From: Ashinkailepas kermadecensis
Lineage: Eukaryota; Arthropoda; Thecostraca; Neolepadidae
Assembly (NCBI GenBank): GCA_034440615.1
Contig: JAOTOM010003187.1
Coordinates: 1 to 64,000, forward strand
DNA: 64,000 nucleotides
Reading direction: 5' to 3'
Positions within the stretch are counted from its first letter, which is position 1, and every line of letters starts with the position of its first letter. Under the pieces are notes generated by a model, which ran no database searches, had not been told where the DNA came from, and saw nothing but the letters and a program-made list of their open reading frames with translations. Of this stretch, positions 24,061-36,179 are shown piece by piece. Position numbers and translations under genes: made by a program.

Positions 24061-26296
24061 CCTGGGACAAATGGCCGAGTGTTTCTTGGGCAAATGGATT
24101 TCTAGATTTAAAATATCCGAATGATATCTTGGCGAGTGTTAACAGGTCACATGCTTCAATATGACAGATGCAAAGGACGAACTTTGCAGAAACGTATTTG
24201 TCCGGTGTCACAGAAAAACGGCATAACGCTACTTGCAGTTGCCGTTACTTTGATGTCCGAGCAACGCCGCCTATACGAGGTGGCGTTGCGACGTATAACG
24301 TATAACGACGATTTTATAACGTATAACGACCAGACTTGTGCTCGACTCGAGTTGAATCGAGAATCGACTCACGAATCAATCGTTTTTGGATGAGTCGCGA
24401 GTTGAATCGATTCTTTTCCCAAAAACATATCTTGAGTCGCGAGTTGAATCACATCTTTCTTTTTTAAATGAGTTGAATCACGAGTCAATCATTTGAATCA
24501 CAATGAGTCATTTGAGTCTTGCGACTCAAATGCAAGTTATGAACAAATGATATAAAGCATGTATCTTTGTAAATAGTATGCCATGACACAAGGTAGGGAG
24601 TAAAAACACAGTATAATTATTCATGCTTAACATTACAATTGTCAACTTATCACCTGCCAGTGAGTAAGGAATGAGGTGTACTTAAGTTATTTACCAAAAA
24701 CAGATAACAATAACTACAAAAAAAGTATTAATGCTAAGCTTGGTATTCACAATCAGTATCATGCATGATTCAATTCTAGTGCCAGAAACACAACACAGAA
24801 ATGGGATGTGATTGTGCAAAAATAATAGGGAACTGCAACGACCATGCACTTTTTTTGGAACAGGCATTTGCACTGAATAATTTGCGTCGGTTTGTGTGAC
24901 AAATAACAAACCCAAGTTACCCTTACAAGAAGGTAGATCAAAATGTTCCTTCAAGCCCGCATGACGTCATTCGAAGTTATAAAAAAATATGGTAGAAATT
25001 TGGTTGCAGAACTTTTCTCAAATCATACGCAATGGTCACTTTAATTTGCTTCCTAGCAAATATATTTGTATTCCGCTCACCAGGTGAGTTATAATCTTTT
25101 CCCATTCTTTCCAGTGAGCATTTGTTCCGACACATTTTATTCTCATGCATAGACAAGGTCGGATTTGTGCATTGTAATCCGGCGTTTGGAGAGGAATATT
25201 TTGTAGTCATCCAGTATGGATAATATTTTTATTCAAACCTTATGCATGGTAACTCAACTTGCACCCATTTCAGTAAATTTTGAGCACTTTTCCTTGATCA
25301 CAGCAGTTCGTTGTCAAAAGTTAATAACTTAGGAACTTCAACTTCCAGATTAAAAAAACAACAAATCATTTTCTGGAAAGGATAATGTCCAGGATCCCCA
25401 AAATCTAGGATCAGCCTATTTTTCCAAACATTTACCTACCTACCTACATTAACATACAGCAGTTGTTTAAATCAGTTTTTCCAGACCAGCTAGACCCAGG
25501 GCATGATGCTTTCTTCCTTGGTGAATCTTGCATGGATTGTTGATGATACATGCATAATTGAACATTTATGTACAACACCATTGTGATCTAGGAATGCCCT
25601 CCCTGAAACTTGCAACTCAACTGAAACTCTCCTGCCAATGGGGAGAAGAAGCTATGGAGCACTTAGCGCCCCCTTGACTGTCCTTTCTTCCGCTCTTGAA
25701 CGAGGGTGACAACTTGAACATGTAAAATGGATGGTAGAGGGAGCCTACCAATATCAGGAACAAGCCCTTTATTTTGGAGGCATTTGATGATGAGCCTGCC
25801 GGAAATGGCACATTGTTGGGCAGGACGATTATTACTGGGTCATTTAGGATACCCTTTGATGAAGCTAAAGAATAGGTCTTTCAATTAGAATACGTCAAAG
25901 TACCCTATATTGCCATAAAATATGCAAGATAGCGTAGAAAAAGTCGGTAAAATTGGGTGTAAACCAATGGTGAAGGGAAACCTTCAAGCCTGCTACCAAA
26001 CAAACTTCGTGGGGGCAACAGACAAACGCAATCATATTCTGTGCAGATACCTATTGCAGTGCAGAACCTGGGTGCCATGTTGCAGTTAGGTGATGTTTGT
26101 CAGGTATGTGATTCAGGTTGTGCGTGCATCATGCTGATGTGGATTGAGGTATTATGCACTCATTGCTTTGCATATGCATTGACAACCATTCATTTCGTTA
26201 ATTTGTTTGAGTCAATTTCCTTATGCACATGCACGTTCATTTATCTGTATATTTATCCTATATATCAACCATTACAGTGCATGACGAATTATAAAT

Positions 26297-26482
26297 AATG
26301 TGAGGTGAAAACAAAGTTATAGCAAAAATAATATATCCAACAGATGTTTCGATGTTGGAGCATCTTCGTTAGTGTGAATAAATACTGATTCCCTTCTTTA
26401 ATTAGACAGATGAAGATGAGTTGACATCAAACTGTCTGTCAAATAAATTATTTTTGCTATAGCTTTGTTTTCACCTCACATT
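26297..26482. mobile_element. Foldback element with hammerhead-like motifs
   Basis: A 186-bp unit with inverted arms of about 35 bp (AATGTGAGGTGAAAACAAAG at the left, its near-exact inverse at the right), bordered by TA/AT. On the minus strand at 26343-26371 a GATG/CATC stem is followed by GAAAC and ATC. On the plus strand at 26411-26436 a GATG/CATC stem is followed by AAAC and TGTC. These resemble the stem II plus GAAA core of the hammerhead-type motifs found in terminal repeats of Penelope-like elements. Catalytic competence is not implied. Confidence 0.6.
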
Positions 26483-26483
26483 A

Positions 26484-27213
<730 letters not shown>

Positions 27214-27463
27214 AATAGTGTGTGAGCAGTGCACACAAAATCATATGGCTTATGAGTCTGATAAACATTGAGTCGGATCTGAATCGATTCAAATTTATGT
27301 TTGAGTCGTGAGTTGAATCGGATCTCTGTAGCTGAGTCTGAATTGAGGCGAATCAAATAATTTTGACCTGCTGTGAATCATGAGTTGAATCGGATCTCAA
27401 GATCTATGAGTCAAATGTGAGCCGATTCAAAAAATTTGAGTCGAGCACAAGTCTGATAACGAC

Positions 27464-27930
27464 GATATTATGGATATACCTGCAGATCCATGGCGCATTC
27501 AAATTCGAACCGCGAAGAAAAGCGATCAGTTTCCGTTCTTGGTAACAGCAAGTTTTGATTCCCCTCCCCTCCTCTGAGCGACTTTCTCCTGACTGTGTGA
27601 ATCCATCGCTGGCGATGATCCGTCACTGTGATGCGGTGAAATCTTAAACTGACCTCCGTCTGAAGTTAATTTGAATGATGGTCGGAATGAGTGCAATTCC
27701 ATTTTAATAAGAACTGAATTTCGTGCACGACGTATGTCAGAGGCCTGTTGTCACATCATATTAAGCAATAAAGTTCATCTATTGCCGAAAAACCTGCAAT
27801 TGTACGTTTTATCTTCGCTTTTTCACATCAAGGAGTATGTTAATTGACATGCTTTGCGGTACGAGAATCGAAAGGCAAGCCATTTCAGTTCTTGAAGCTA
27901 TCTAGTTAATCGAAAGGCAAACCGCCACTA
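27464..27930. other. No gene recognised
   Basis: Unique intronic sequence. Confidence 0.4.
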
Positions 27931-27934
27931 AAGG

Positions 27935-28350
27935 ATGTGCACCCCTGTCAGCTGTATGTGCACCCATGCCAGCGGTATGTGCGCCCATGTTAACGGTATG
28001 TGCGTCTCTGCCAGCGATATGTGCACCCATGTCAGCGACATGTGCGCCCATGTCAGTGGTATATGCACCCCTGTCAGCGGCGTGTGCGTCTGTCAGCGAT
28101 ATGTGCGCCCATGTCAGCGGTATTTGCACCCCTGTCGGCGGTATGTGCGTCTCTGTCAGCGATATCTGCGCCCATGCCAGCGGTATGTGCACCCCTGTCA
28201 GCGGTATGTGCGTCTCTGGCAGCGATATGTGCGCCCATGTCAGCGATATGTGCGCCCCTGCCAGCGGTATGTGCGTCTCTGGCAGCGATATGTGCGCCGA
28301 TGTCAGTGGTATGTGCACCCCTGTCAGCGGTATGTGCGTCCCTGTCCTCC
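27935..28350. repeat. 21-bp minisatellite
   Basis: About 19 copies of CAGCGGTATGTGCGCCCATGT with GTCTCTG and CACCCCTG variants. Because the period is 21, all three plus frames stay open as seven-residue Cys-containing repeats. This is a composition effect. Confidence 0.95.
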
Positions 28351-28359
28351 GCAACTTAT

Positions 28360-29700
28360 TTGCATTTAGACTTTGCAACTGAACAACTGTACCACATTTG
28401 GCCTCTTGGATTATAATACACTTTTGACCGACTTGTATTTGGAACTTATGTCATTTCACCAATTATCAGGCTCTCTAAGAGGATCCGATTAATAAGAAGG
28501 TCAAATAATGGCCCGTTGAAATAATTGACGTCTGGATTATTGAAATGTCAACCAAATAGGATTGGAATGATGAACCCTCCTTTACCAAGAACGATTTGTC
28601 AGACTTCCAACCCGATAGGGGTTGCCACCCACCTGGCAATTTCGCCACCCTTCAGAGAGTGTCGCAAGGGACAACCAGCGCGTCGTTTGACACGTGACCA
28701 ATTAATCAGTACCAGAGTTCTATATTTTCGGTGAATCAGTGACCCCTCCCCCCCGAGCAGATGAAATGTTTCAATTTCTCGTAAGGTCAGATATCGTCGG
28801 TTTCAATCGGCGCGTGCACCGCATCTATTTTCCAGATATGGCCGCGAATCAGACATTAGGGTGTACAGTTGGGCTTCCTAAGCATATAGCGCTTTACGTT
28901 CTAATGTACGTAGTTAATGGGCCAGATGTGGCCAAGTTTGTGCAGTTCATACGATTTTTTAGATAGAATGACAAAATTAATGATACATCCTGATAAATAA
29001 ACATTGTTGAGTCAGCAAGTATAAAAATGGACACTAAATGCGATTTCGGAGCTAACAAGGCCATGTAGTCAAATTTCTGTACAAAAAGCTCAGCCTATGT
29101 CCATCGGGATCGACCACCTCGTTCTACCCTGAGACATTCACTGTTGGAGAGTAAATCGTCTGAGGACATCCAAAAGCATGACATGTTTAGCATCTAGATA
29201 AATTAGTTACAGCAAAGTATAACAGAAATAGGATATCGGCGAAAATAATGCATCAAACATGCCTCCCGAAATGTCACTATAGTAGACATGACATACCAAT
29301 TTCTGATAGCAAAAATTCGCTAAGTATGTATCATTTGCTATGTTATTAGCCCTCGTTATCCAGGGCTTACCAGTGCTTACCCAATGCTTACCAGTGGACG
29401 TATTTGTAAATTTTAAATGTCACTGAATGGGCAGAAAATAACCAGACAGTCGGCTCGCCCTAAAACACCTACCACTACTACCACTATATAAATGATATTA
29501 ACGTGCATTTAGACTAATGCAGATATGATGTATTGCAAACGCTGAACATTAAATCGATCAATTGAATGCCACTGGTGAGGATGCACCACCTGGGTTTAAC
29601 GTGTCAATTTTACGCGTGTCTCCTGTTCAGTGGGCACCTAATTTATATGTATGTGCTATGCATCCAGCTTGCATACACTGCTAACGTCGTTCACGTTTTC
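28360..29700. other. No gene recognised
   Basis: Intronic unique sequence, moderately AT-rich, without recognisable features. Confidence 0.4.
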
Positions 29701-29702
29701 AG

Positions 29703-29800
29703 TCGGATTCACCTTTTATATGTTCTCACATGATGGTGATTCGAAGGTGGGACGAGGACTTCTTGAAGCTGGCATACCACATTCGTACCACATCCTATGG
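29703..29800 (+). CDS. Exon 3 of the Cys/His-rich gene
   Basis: 98 bases, 32 codons plus two bases. It starts in phase 0 directly after a classic acceptor (a CTAAC branch-like word, then TTCACGTTTTCAG) and ends at the donor GTAAGG (29801). Read in the frame set by exon 2, it encodes SDSPFICSHMMVIRRWDEDF and then an amphipathic stretch ending HIRTTSY. It contributes Cys and His residues (ICSH). A different frame is longer in a naive ORF search, but only this frame is phase-compatible with both neighbours. The two leftover bases (GG) combine with the first base of exon 4 to make a Gly codon. It is conserved-looking, with a family unknown to me. Confidence 0.7.
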
Positions 29801-30104
29801 GTAAGGAAAATATTGCCTACCAGTCAGACACATCTTTTCCACATCTGAGGTTCAGAACACCAATGTACCCATATACTCCCTGGGGAACAAGTTGGTTACA
29901 TGCACTATCAATACACCTAAACATCGCACACTGTCCTCGCGTGACACGCTGTTTGTAAGTGTGAGAAGAAATGAGCTATTTCCTTGCTCACCATGCTTGA
30001 AAGTAAAGCAAACAAACAAAGAAAAAACCCGTTGGCCACATCGGGAAAGACTGCTGGATTTTGGGGGCACAAATATTGCTTGCCTAAAGGAATTAAACTT
30101 CTTG

Positions 30105-30157
30105 GTTGGTTATTTGGGCTTACGGGCGCATCGACTGCGTTGGTCATACGGCGCCCC
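30105..30157 (-). mobile_element. Ultra-short hairpin retroposon, copy 5
   Basis: The best-preserved copy: 53 bp between perfect 14-bp repeats AATTAAACTTCTTG (30091-30104 and 30158-30171). On the minus strand it reads from a GGGCGC arm, ATGACCAACGCAGTCGAT, a GCGCCC arm, then a CCCAAATAACCAACC tail. It lies in intron 3 of the five-exon gene. Confidence 0.92.
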
Positions 30158-30396
30158 AATTAAACTTCTTGATAATAGACTATGCTCATGAGTAATGGCA
30201 TTCCCTAATCATCAGTTCATTTTTTTCATCATGCAATGAAATCGAGCTCTGGATTAAAATAACATACTCGCATATGCTGCTCGCAAAACAGCAAAATCGG
30301 AATTTCACATCTCGTACAAACGAACAGAAATGACACGCACGGTAGGCTCGTTAAAGTAGGCACAAGTGGCGCTCTGACCTCCTCCGCATGCCACAG

Positions 30397-30504
30397 GAGT
30401 TCGCTGCTGGACGAGCTGCGCCACTACATGCCGCGGAGGCTAACCAGCACCTCGAATGAAGCTCTGGAGCTACAGTGTGGCCGACACAAACTCATGCTCC
30501 TGTG
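30397..30504 (+). CDS. Exon 4 of the Cys/His-rich gene
   Basis: 108 bases (1 + 35 codons + 2) between a strong acceptor (pyrimidine-rich CTCTGACCTCCTCCGCATG, then CCACAG) and a consensus donor GTGAGT (30505). It encodes SSLLDELRHYMPRRLTST, then NEALELQCGRHKLMLL. This is a likely helical, leucine-rich segment followed by a C-x-x-H pair. The alternative frame meets a stop after 20 codons. GC3 is very high (CTG CTG GAC GAG CTG CGC CAC TAC). The trailing TG joins the first G of exon 5 to form Trp. This is the clearest single exon of the gene. Confidence 0.78.
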
Positions 30505-30574
30505 GTGAGTTAACGCTGCTGATCGACGACACCTACTCTTTGGCGACCTGTCACCAACAGCACCGCGTTGACGT

Positions 30575-30785
30575 ACATGGCAGGCACACATGGCAGTCGC
30601 ACATGACAAGCGTCCCTGACAGGTGTACATGGCAGGCGCACATGGCAGGCACACATTGCAGGCACACATTGCAGGCACACATGGCAGGCGTATGTGGCAG
30701 GTGTACATGGCAGGCGCACATAGCAGGCATACATGGCAGGTGTACATGGCAGGCGTACATGACAGGTGCACATGGCAGGCATAGA
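30575..30785. repeat. 15-bp minisatellite in intron 4
   Basis: About 13 copies of CATGGCAGGCGCACA with TACATGGCAGGTG variants. Confidence 0.9.
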
Positions 30786-30789
30786 GGAT

Positions 30790-31655
30790 TTTCTTGATTA
30801 TTAAGCGAGCCTGATTTATAAGGGAAGTGGGCATGGAGCAACCGCCGGGACAGGGACAAAACCAGGAAATGGTGGTTAAGATGAGAACCTTCGTGAACCC
30901 ATGTATGTAGGTACACCAGCAAACCACTAGCTCACGCGCGCGTGCAACTAAGCGTGCATGCATACGTGCGACAGATCGAGCAGGCAGACACGTGCCGATG
31001 TGCGTGTGAGTAGTGTGTCGTCCATGTGGATGCGTTGCTTTGCGTGGCTTTGCGACAGACACGCATTCCTCACTAGACACAGAATAGCAAACCTTTCGAC
31101 GAGCACGCTAAATAGGGACGACGAAAGGCTGATAAGCGACAACATTTCGGAGGCGCAACTGCTCACAATCACTCGCCCGTGCATGACATTGTGCCTCCTT
31201 CCCCACAACGGGGGCGAGGGTCGCGACCCCACACCCGGGTGTTCCAAAACGGAGAATGTCGGCAACCATTGACAACCATCATAAGGAGGAAAGAATATGC
31301 TTAGCTGATATATATTTGTTCGACAACACAGATCACACTGATACGACAAACAAACACAAACGCTTCCCGTCTCGGCCATGTTACGAAATTCATATGGTTC
31401 TGCAGCCAATCGGCCGGTCATCTTGCCGTGCGCCCGGACATGCGATGCTGAGAATCCCTTCTATGCTCCCATTTAAACGTCAGATAGTTACTTGCGCACA
31501 GTCACACAGATGCCACAACGGCATTCATTGATAGAACAACTGATTCATTGGTGATATTAGGAAAGGATCCAACTGTTTGGTAATGAGTGAAATACATAAC
31601 CACATATCCGACTGCCAAGTAACCAAATAGCTACCTAACACAGCTGCGATGTCCC
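30790..31655. other. No gene recognised
   Basis: Intron 4 sequence. Several long frames on both strands, none with domain or splice support. Confidence 0.4.
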
Positions 31656-31658
31656 CAG

Positions 31659-31803
31659 GATGCTGAACCAGGAGGAGTGCCTCAGCTGCCACGCGCTGCA
31701 CGCGTTCCTCGGCTGCCGACACGAGTCGTGCCCGTCCATCCACACAGAAGCCGTCCGCCTGTTTCCACCGAACCCGCACGCGCTGACACGGCCCGCACGC
31801 TGA
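31659..31803 (+). CDS. Exon 5 (terminal) of the Cys/His-rich gene
   Basis: Begins after GATGTCCCCAG. Its first base completes a Trp codon, followed by 47 codons and TGA at 31801-31803. It encodes MLNQEECLSCHALHAFLGC, then RHESCPSIHTEAVRLF. The spacing C-x2-C-H-x8-C-x-H-x2-C looks like a metal-binding arrangement. No better donor was found before the stop, so I treat it as terminal, although a weak internal donor cannot be excluded. The assembled product would be about 205 residues, without signal peptide or membrane segments. The stop is followed within 26 bases by a 22-bp minisatellite, which would lie in the 3-prime UTR. No polyadenylation signal was identified. Confidence 0.72.
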
Positions 31804-31828
31804 CCTCGAGACGACAAACCACTGTCGT

Positions 31829-32570
31829 GGGGCTACCAGCCGGACCACGTGGGGCCACCAGCCGGACCACGTGGGGCCACCAGCCGGACCACGTGGGGCC
31901 ACCAGCCGGACCACGTGGGGCCACCAGCCGGACCACGTGGGGCCACCAGCCGGACCACGTGGGGCCACCAGCCGGACCACGTGGGGCCACCAGCCGGACC
32001 ACGTGGGGCCACCAGCCGGACCACGTGGGGCCACCAGCCGGACCACGTGGGGCCACCAGCCGGACCACGTGGGGCCACCAGCCGGACCACGTGGGGCCAC
32101 CAGCCGGACCACGTGGGGCCACCAGCCGGACCACATGGGGCCACCAGCCGGACCACGTGGGGCCACCAGCCGGACCACGTGCGGCCACCAGCCGGACCAC
32201 GTGGGGCCGCCAGCCGGACCACGTGGGGCCACCAGCCGGACCACGTGGGGCCACCAGCCGGACCACGTGGGGCCACCAGCCGGACCACGTGGGGCCACCA
32301 GCCGGACCACGTGCGGCCACCAGTCGGACCACGTGGGGCCGCCAGCCGGACCACGTGGGGCCACCAGCCGGACCACGTGGGGCCACCAGCCGGACCACGT
32401 GGGGCCACCAGCCGGACCACGTGCGGCCACCAGTCGGACCACGTGGGGCCGCCAGCCGGACCACGTGGGGCCACCAGCCGGACCACGTGGGGCCACCAGC
32501 CGGACCACGTGGGGCCACCAGCCGGACCACGTGGGGCCACCAGCCGGACCACGTGGGGCCACCGGCCCGA
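31829..32570. repeat. 22-bp minisatellite with a CACGTG E-box per unit
   Basis: About 33 highly uniform copies of ACCAGCCGGACCACGTGGGG plus CC. Most copies contain the palindrome CACGTG, and a few read CACGTGCGG or CACATGG. Frames of 260-356 codons on both strands are artefacts. Near-identity of copies suggests recent expansion. Confidence 0.97.
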
Positions 32571-32579
32571 CCGCGCGGA

Positions 32580-34480
32580 AACCCGCGCAGGCCATCGCTG
32601 CCGACAGTCGGGCATATTCCGTTCAGCGCGAATGCGATGCGCTTGTTTGAAGATGCGTCAAACACCGATTATCGAATGCGGGTCGGGACGTCTTATCGCG
32701 TGCTCAAGAGCAAGACTGCCAAGACTTGAAACACGAAGCAAGAAGTTCCTGTCAATAGTGTGCCGATGTGGATTTAGAGCTTTGTGAGCGTTTTGGACCT
32801 GGGCACGAGGGTCCATATCACAAACAACTCAGTTCACAGGTTCCACGGCTCATAAGAGCTAAAGCTGCCAGATAACTTCTAAAATTTCCGGAGGAGGGTG
32901 GAATGACGAGTATCTCAGCTCATAACTACCCAGTTGCATAAGTGATACATTATGGTGGATTTGTATTGTGATTGGATTTGTATTGGATTTGTATTGTGAT
33001 TTGTAAATTGGATGCGCTATGCTGAACTGTCGAAAATGGATGGGCTCATCGCTGAAATTGATGCACAGGCGGCAAAATTGGACGCAAAAAGGTGTAAATA
33101 TTACTGGCTTCTGATTGGTTGAGTGCGTTACCATGCTGAGACGCGCCGCTTGGCAACTAGTCGCTGGCCAATGTCGCATTGTGTATTGGATATACAATTG
33201 CATACACAAAACATCAAAAATCGCCCCTTTATTGGACAATGCGTACATATTTAACCAGGTATCACAAAAACAAGTCTCATAGCGGAGTATTTTCCGCGTC
33301 GAACTTGCTTGCACTCTGCCGAAATTAATCGCACTATCACTGAATTATCCACACATGCCGAAATATTCACTGCAAATCTTAATTCGTATGGAGTTCTGCC
33401 GACATAGGTTGCACTACTACCAAAATGAATGCTGCTGAGCCGAAGGTGGCGCTGTGATTTGTAAATTGGATGCGCTATGTCGAACTGTCGAAAATGGATG
33501 GGCTTATTGCTGAAATTGATGCACAGGCGGCGACATTGGACGCAAAAAGGTGAACATCTATTAGCTTTGTGTTTAAGTTTTGATACCGACCAAGGGGATT
33601 AACCTCGAGTCAGGTCATTTATGCCTATTATTTGTTTTTGGCCCATATGTCGCAAACGTCCGTGAACTTTCGTGTCAAATACATCTAAAACTTTGCCAAA
33701 GGATGAGACACCGTATTCATGCTTTATTGCCAACGTTCTTTTCTTCTTTATTGGCAACGTTCTTTCATTGGGTCACATCTCTCGAGAGGTTTCGGAGCTG
33801 AATAAGCGGTGCGTTTCATTTTAGATTCATGTGGGCATCCGGTGCTCTGAAAGTCTCGATTTTTGCCATGAAAGATAGCAAAAAAAACGAGAGATAGCAC
33901 ATCAGCTGGAATAGAACCGCAAAACTGTAGCTGAAATCCTAACAGTAACCAGACCGTACCGAAGAGTACCGGGTGAAAGGATCATGTGGTGTAAATATAC
34001 AATGCCCAGAGCGAGCAGGGAGGCACGGTCATAGGTTATCATATTTGTATTGAGAAGAGATGAACAGTTGTTTGCAGATTGCAATTGTACATTAGGTTAA
34101 GACTCGTACAATACATTGCTCATCGAGGGATCGTGGCAATACATTGGTACTGCCCAAAATTGTCGGATTTGACATTTGTAGCGTGGAGTGGCAGCATAGC
34201 GTGCAATTGATGGTAGCTATGGACTTCACATTCCGCAAAAACAAAAATCAAGCGGCGTTGGCTGAATGGATAGCAGGGAGAATACTAATATCAAACAACA
34301 GACAACAATGGGCACTGAGTAATTTATTGGATATCTAATGCAATGTCAATCAAATTTGGACATTCAATTCATGTCATCTAATGACTGGCATGCAAGGTGC
34401 CCGGTGTTTCAATTTGGACAAATAGTTGCCGAAATATGCGTGGTGCAGGATGCATTCAATGTGGCTTCCCGAAAGCAGCA
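32580..34480. other. No gene; degenerate GAAATTGATGCACA repeat
   Basis: A block of about 105 bp (near 32990-33095) is repeated at 33450-33555. Between them are diverged copies of a CCGAAATTxATCGCAC word. The rest is unremarkable. Confidence 0.5.
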
Positions 34481-34829
34481 TGTCACATATATCAGAACAG
34501 TGAACAGCAGCAGAGGCATTCATTCAACTTTGTTGAAAAGCACTAGGAACTATGAAGGGCATCTCCGATATTTTTCAGCATCGCCCTAGCTATCCAATTG
34601 GCAATCTGAGCTGCGAGAAGGGCATAGTGAGCCATCAAAGGGACATTCGAAGGCTTCGGAATGGCACCATGACATCTCATGTTAGTGGCATGCTGACCTG
34701 TCAAATGGGTAGATTGACTTGCAATAGGTGTATCTAAGTCATTTAGTAAACAATAAGTCATCTGAGACTGGTTTTTGGCCTTCGTGAAGGACACCTTGAT
34801 TGAGGGACACCTTCGGTGCCCCCCCCCGT

Positions 34830-35696
34830 CCCCCCAGCCAATGAAGCAAAATCGTAGATGTCTGGCTTGCTTCAGCTCTGTGTGCGCTTCCCCAGTAGTG
34901 ATCGTGCTAAAGTAGAACGGCTCGACTAGGTGTGTTCCGAGCAGAGCGGGGGCCGCGAGGATCACGATCGGCTGTAGGAGGTTGAGCAGCTTCTTCGCCA
35001 GGCACGCCAGTTTATTGGATATGTGAGGGTGAGATGCGAGGAAGCCCGCTAGATAGTTGTAGTTGTGAGCAGCACTCCTGCAGGCTTGTTGAGGAAGCCG
35101 AACCTGTGGTTCTTGTTGCTTGCAGAACATGGTCCGCTCCACCTGTCGCCATTTCGTATAGCGGCATAATGTCCCGAAGTAGTTACAGGACTTGTACTTG
35201 TACTCCGAGGCGACCAACTTCAGCACCATGGCCAAGATCTGCCTGGCCATGCTCCCATCCTTGCTTTCCAACTCCATGTTCACCATGAACTGGGACAAGA
35301 CTGTTTCAAGTTGCATCTTCCGCTTCATTTTCATATTCACCCTGTTCATGGTGTTGGAGAAACCCTGTGTTGTGTGCACTACATAGAACATCTGCCCGGC
35401 TAGCTTATGCAGGCAAAGCATCTCCTTGAAGGCGAAGTTCACACCCTTGTTATGCTCCACAGCACTCGTGAGCAGCATCCAATGGTCACACTGATATTTG
35501 TGGGCATCCTTTGGTCCTCTAGGTACTCCTGCTCCTTTGGTCCCCTCTGCACGCCCCACTTCTCTGGCTTCTTCCTGATGAGATCAGAGGTAGAAACGTT
35601 CCACAGCTTGTCCTTGGTTTTCGTCACCTCCTTGCACTTGCTTGTTGCTGCACTGTTCCCCCTCCCCTCCCCCATTGACATCCGTGTACTAGGCAT
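34830..35696 (-). pseudogene. Unrecognised coding remnant inside the inverted-repeat element
   Basis: Two overlapping minus frames (35696-35439 and 35559 downward) read as one protein interrupted by a frameshift near 35540-35480. They share the RGPKE / RGPKD region. The first has KDKLWNVSTSDLIRKKPEKW. The second has FKEMLCLHKLAGQMFYVVHT and then a Lys-rich, Met-rich helix-like segment and a SHPHISNKLACLAKKLLN stretch. The composition looks protein-like, but no catalytic triad or zinc finger is obvious and I do not recognise the family. The formal frame continues to 34543 through the inverted arm, where it is probably not coding. It could be a decayed transposase or a captured gene. Confidence 0.4.
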
Positions 35697-35899
35697 GTGT
35701 CATTGTGCATACACTAAGGGGGAAACTAGCTCGAGTCATTGATTTGGCTCCCTCAGCCATTAATCCCCCCCTAACTCCCAATCAGGTTGAACCTCAACCA
35801 TTGGGCCTATGGTTCAGCTTGTGGCCGTGCACTAGTTACAAATGGTTTTCGGAACAGCTTTAGCCACCCACCAATTGATAATTTGCCCCCCCCCCCAAA

Positions 35900-36060
35900 C
35901 TTCATAAAGTGAACCCATGGAGTACCACCTCCACCAGCTTCACGTGGATGTTTCATAAAGTGACACCCTTGGTGTACTACTTCCACCAGCGTCACGTGGA
36001 ATCTTCACAAAGTGACACCTTGGTGTACTGCCTCTACAAGCTTCACGTGGATGCTTGGAC
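35900..36060. repeat. Three copies of a unit of about 52 bp
   Basis: TTCATAAAGTGA..CC.TGGTGTAC..CCTCCACCAGCTTCACGTGGATG repeats three times inside the inverted-repeat element. The motif is written in parts because its interior varies. Confidence 0.75.
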
Positions 36061-36179
36061 CAATATCTAATGTTCGTTTGTCAATTAATTTGTTCAACGC
36101 CGAAGGTGCCCTTGCGCCGAAGGTGCCCTTGAATCAAGGTGCCCCTGACGAAGAGCAAAAATTAAGTCTTAGCCTTCGC

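Noticed and set aside
27902..28416. Cys-rich repeat proteins in three plus frames and one minus frame
   Set aside because: A product of the 21-bp minisatellite. Simultaneous openness of all frames argues against coding.
31525..32787. Collagen-like frames of 260-356 codons on both strands
   Set aside because: All arise from the 22-bp minisatellite. Five overlapping frames are open at once, and the genuine exon 5 uses a different frame and stops before the array.
35034..35742. Plus-strand frames opposite the unrecognised remnant
   Set aside because: The minus strand shows longer and more protein-like reading continuing across a frameshift. The plus frames look like shadows.
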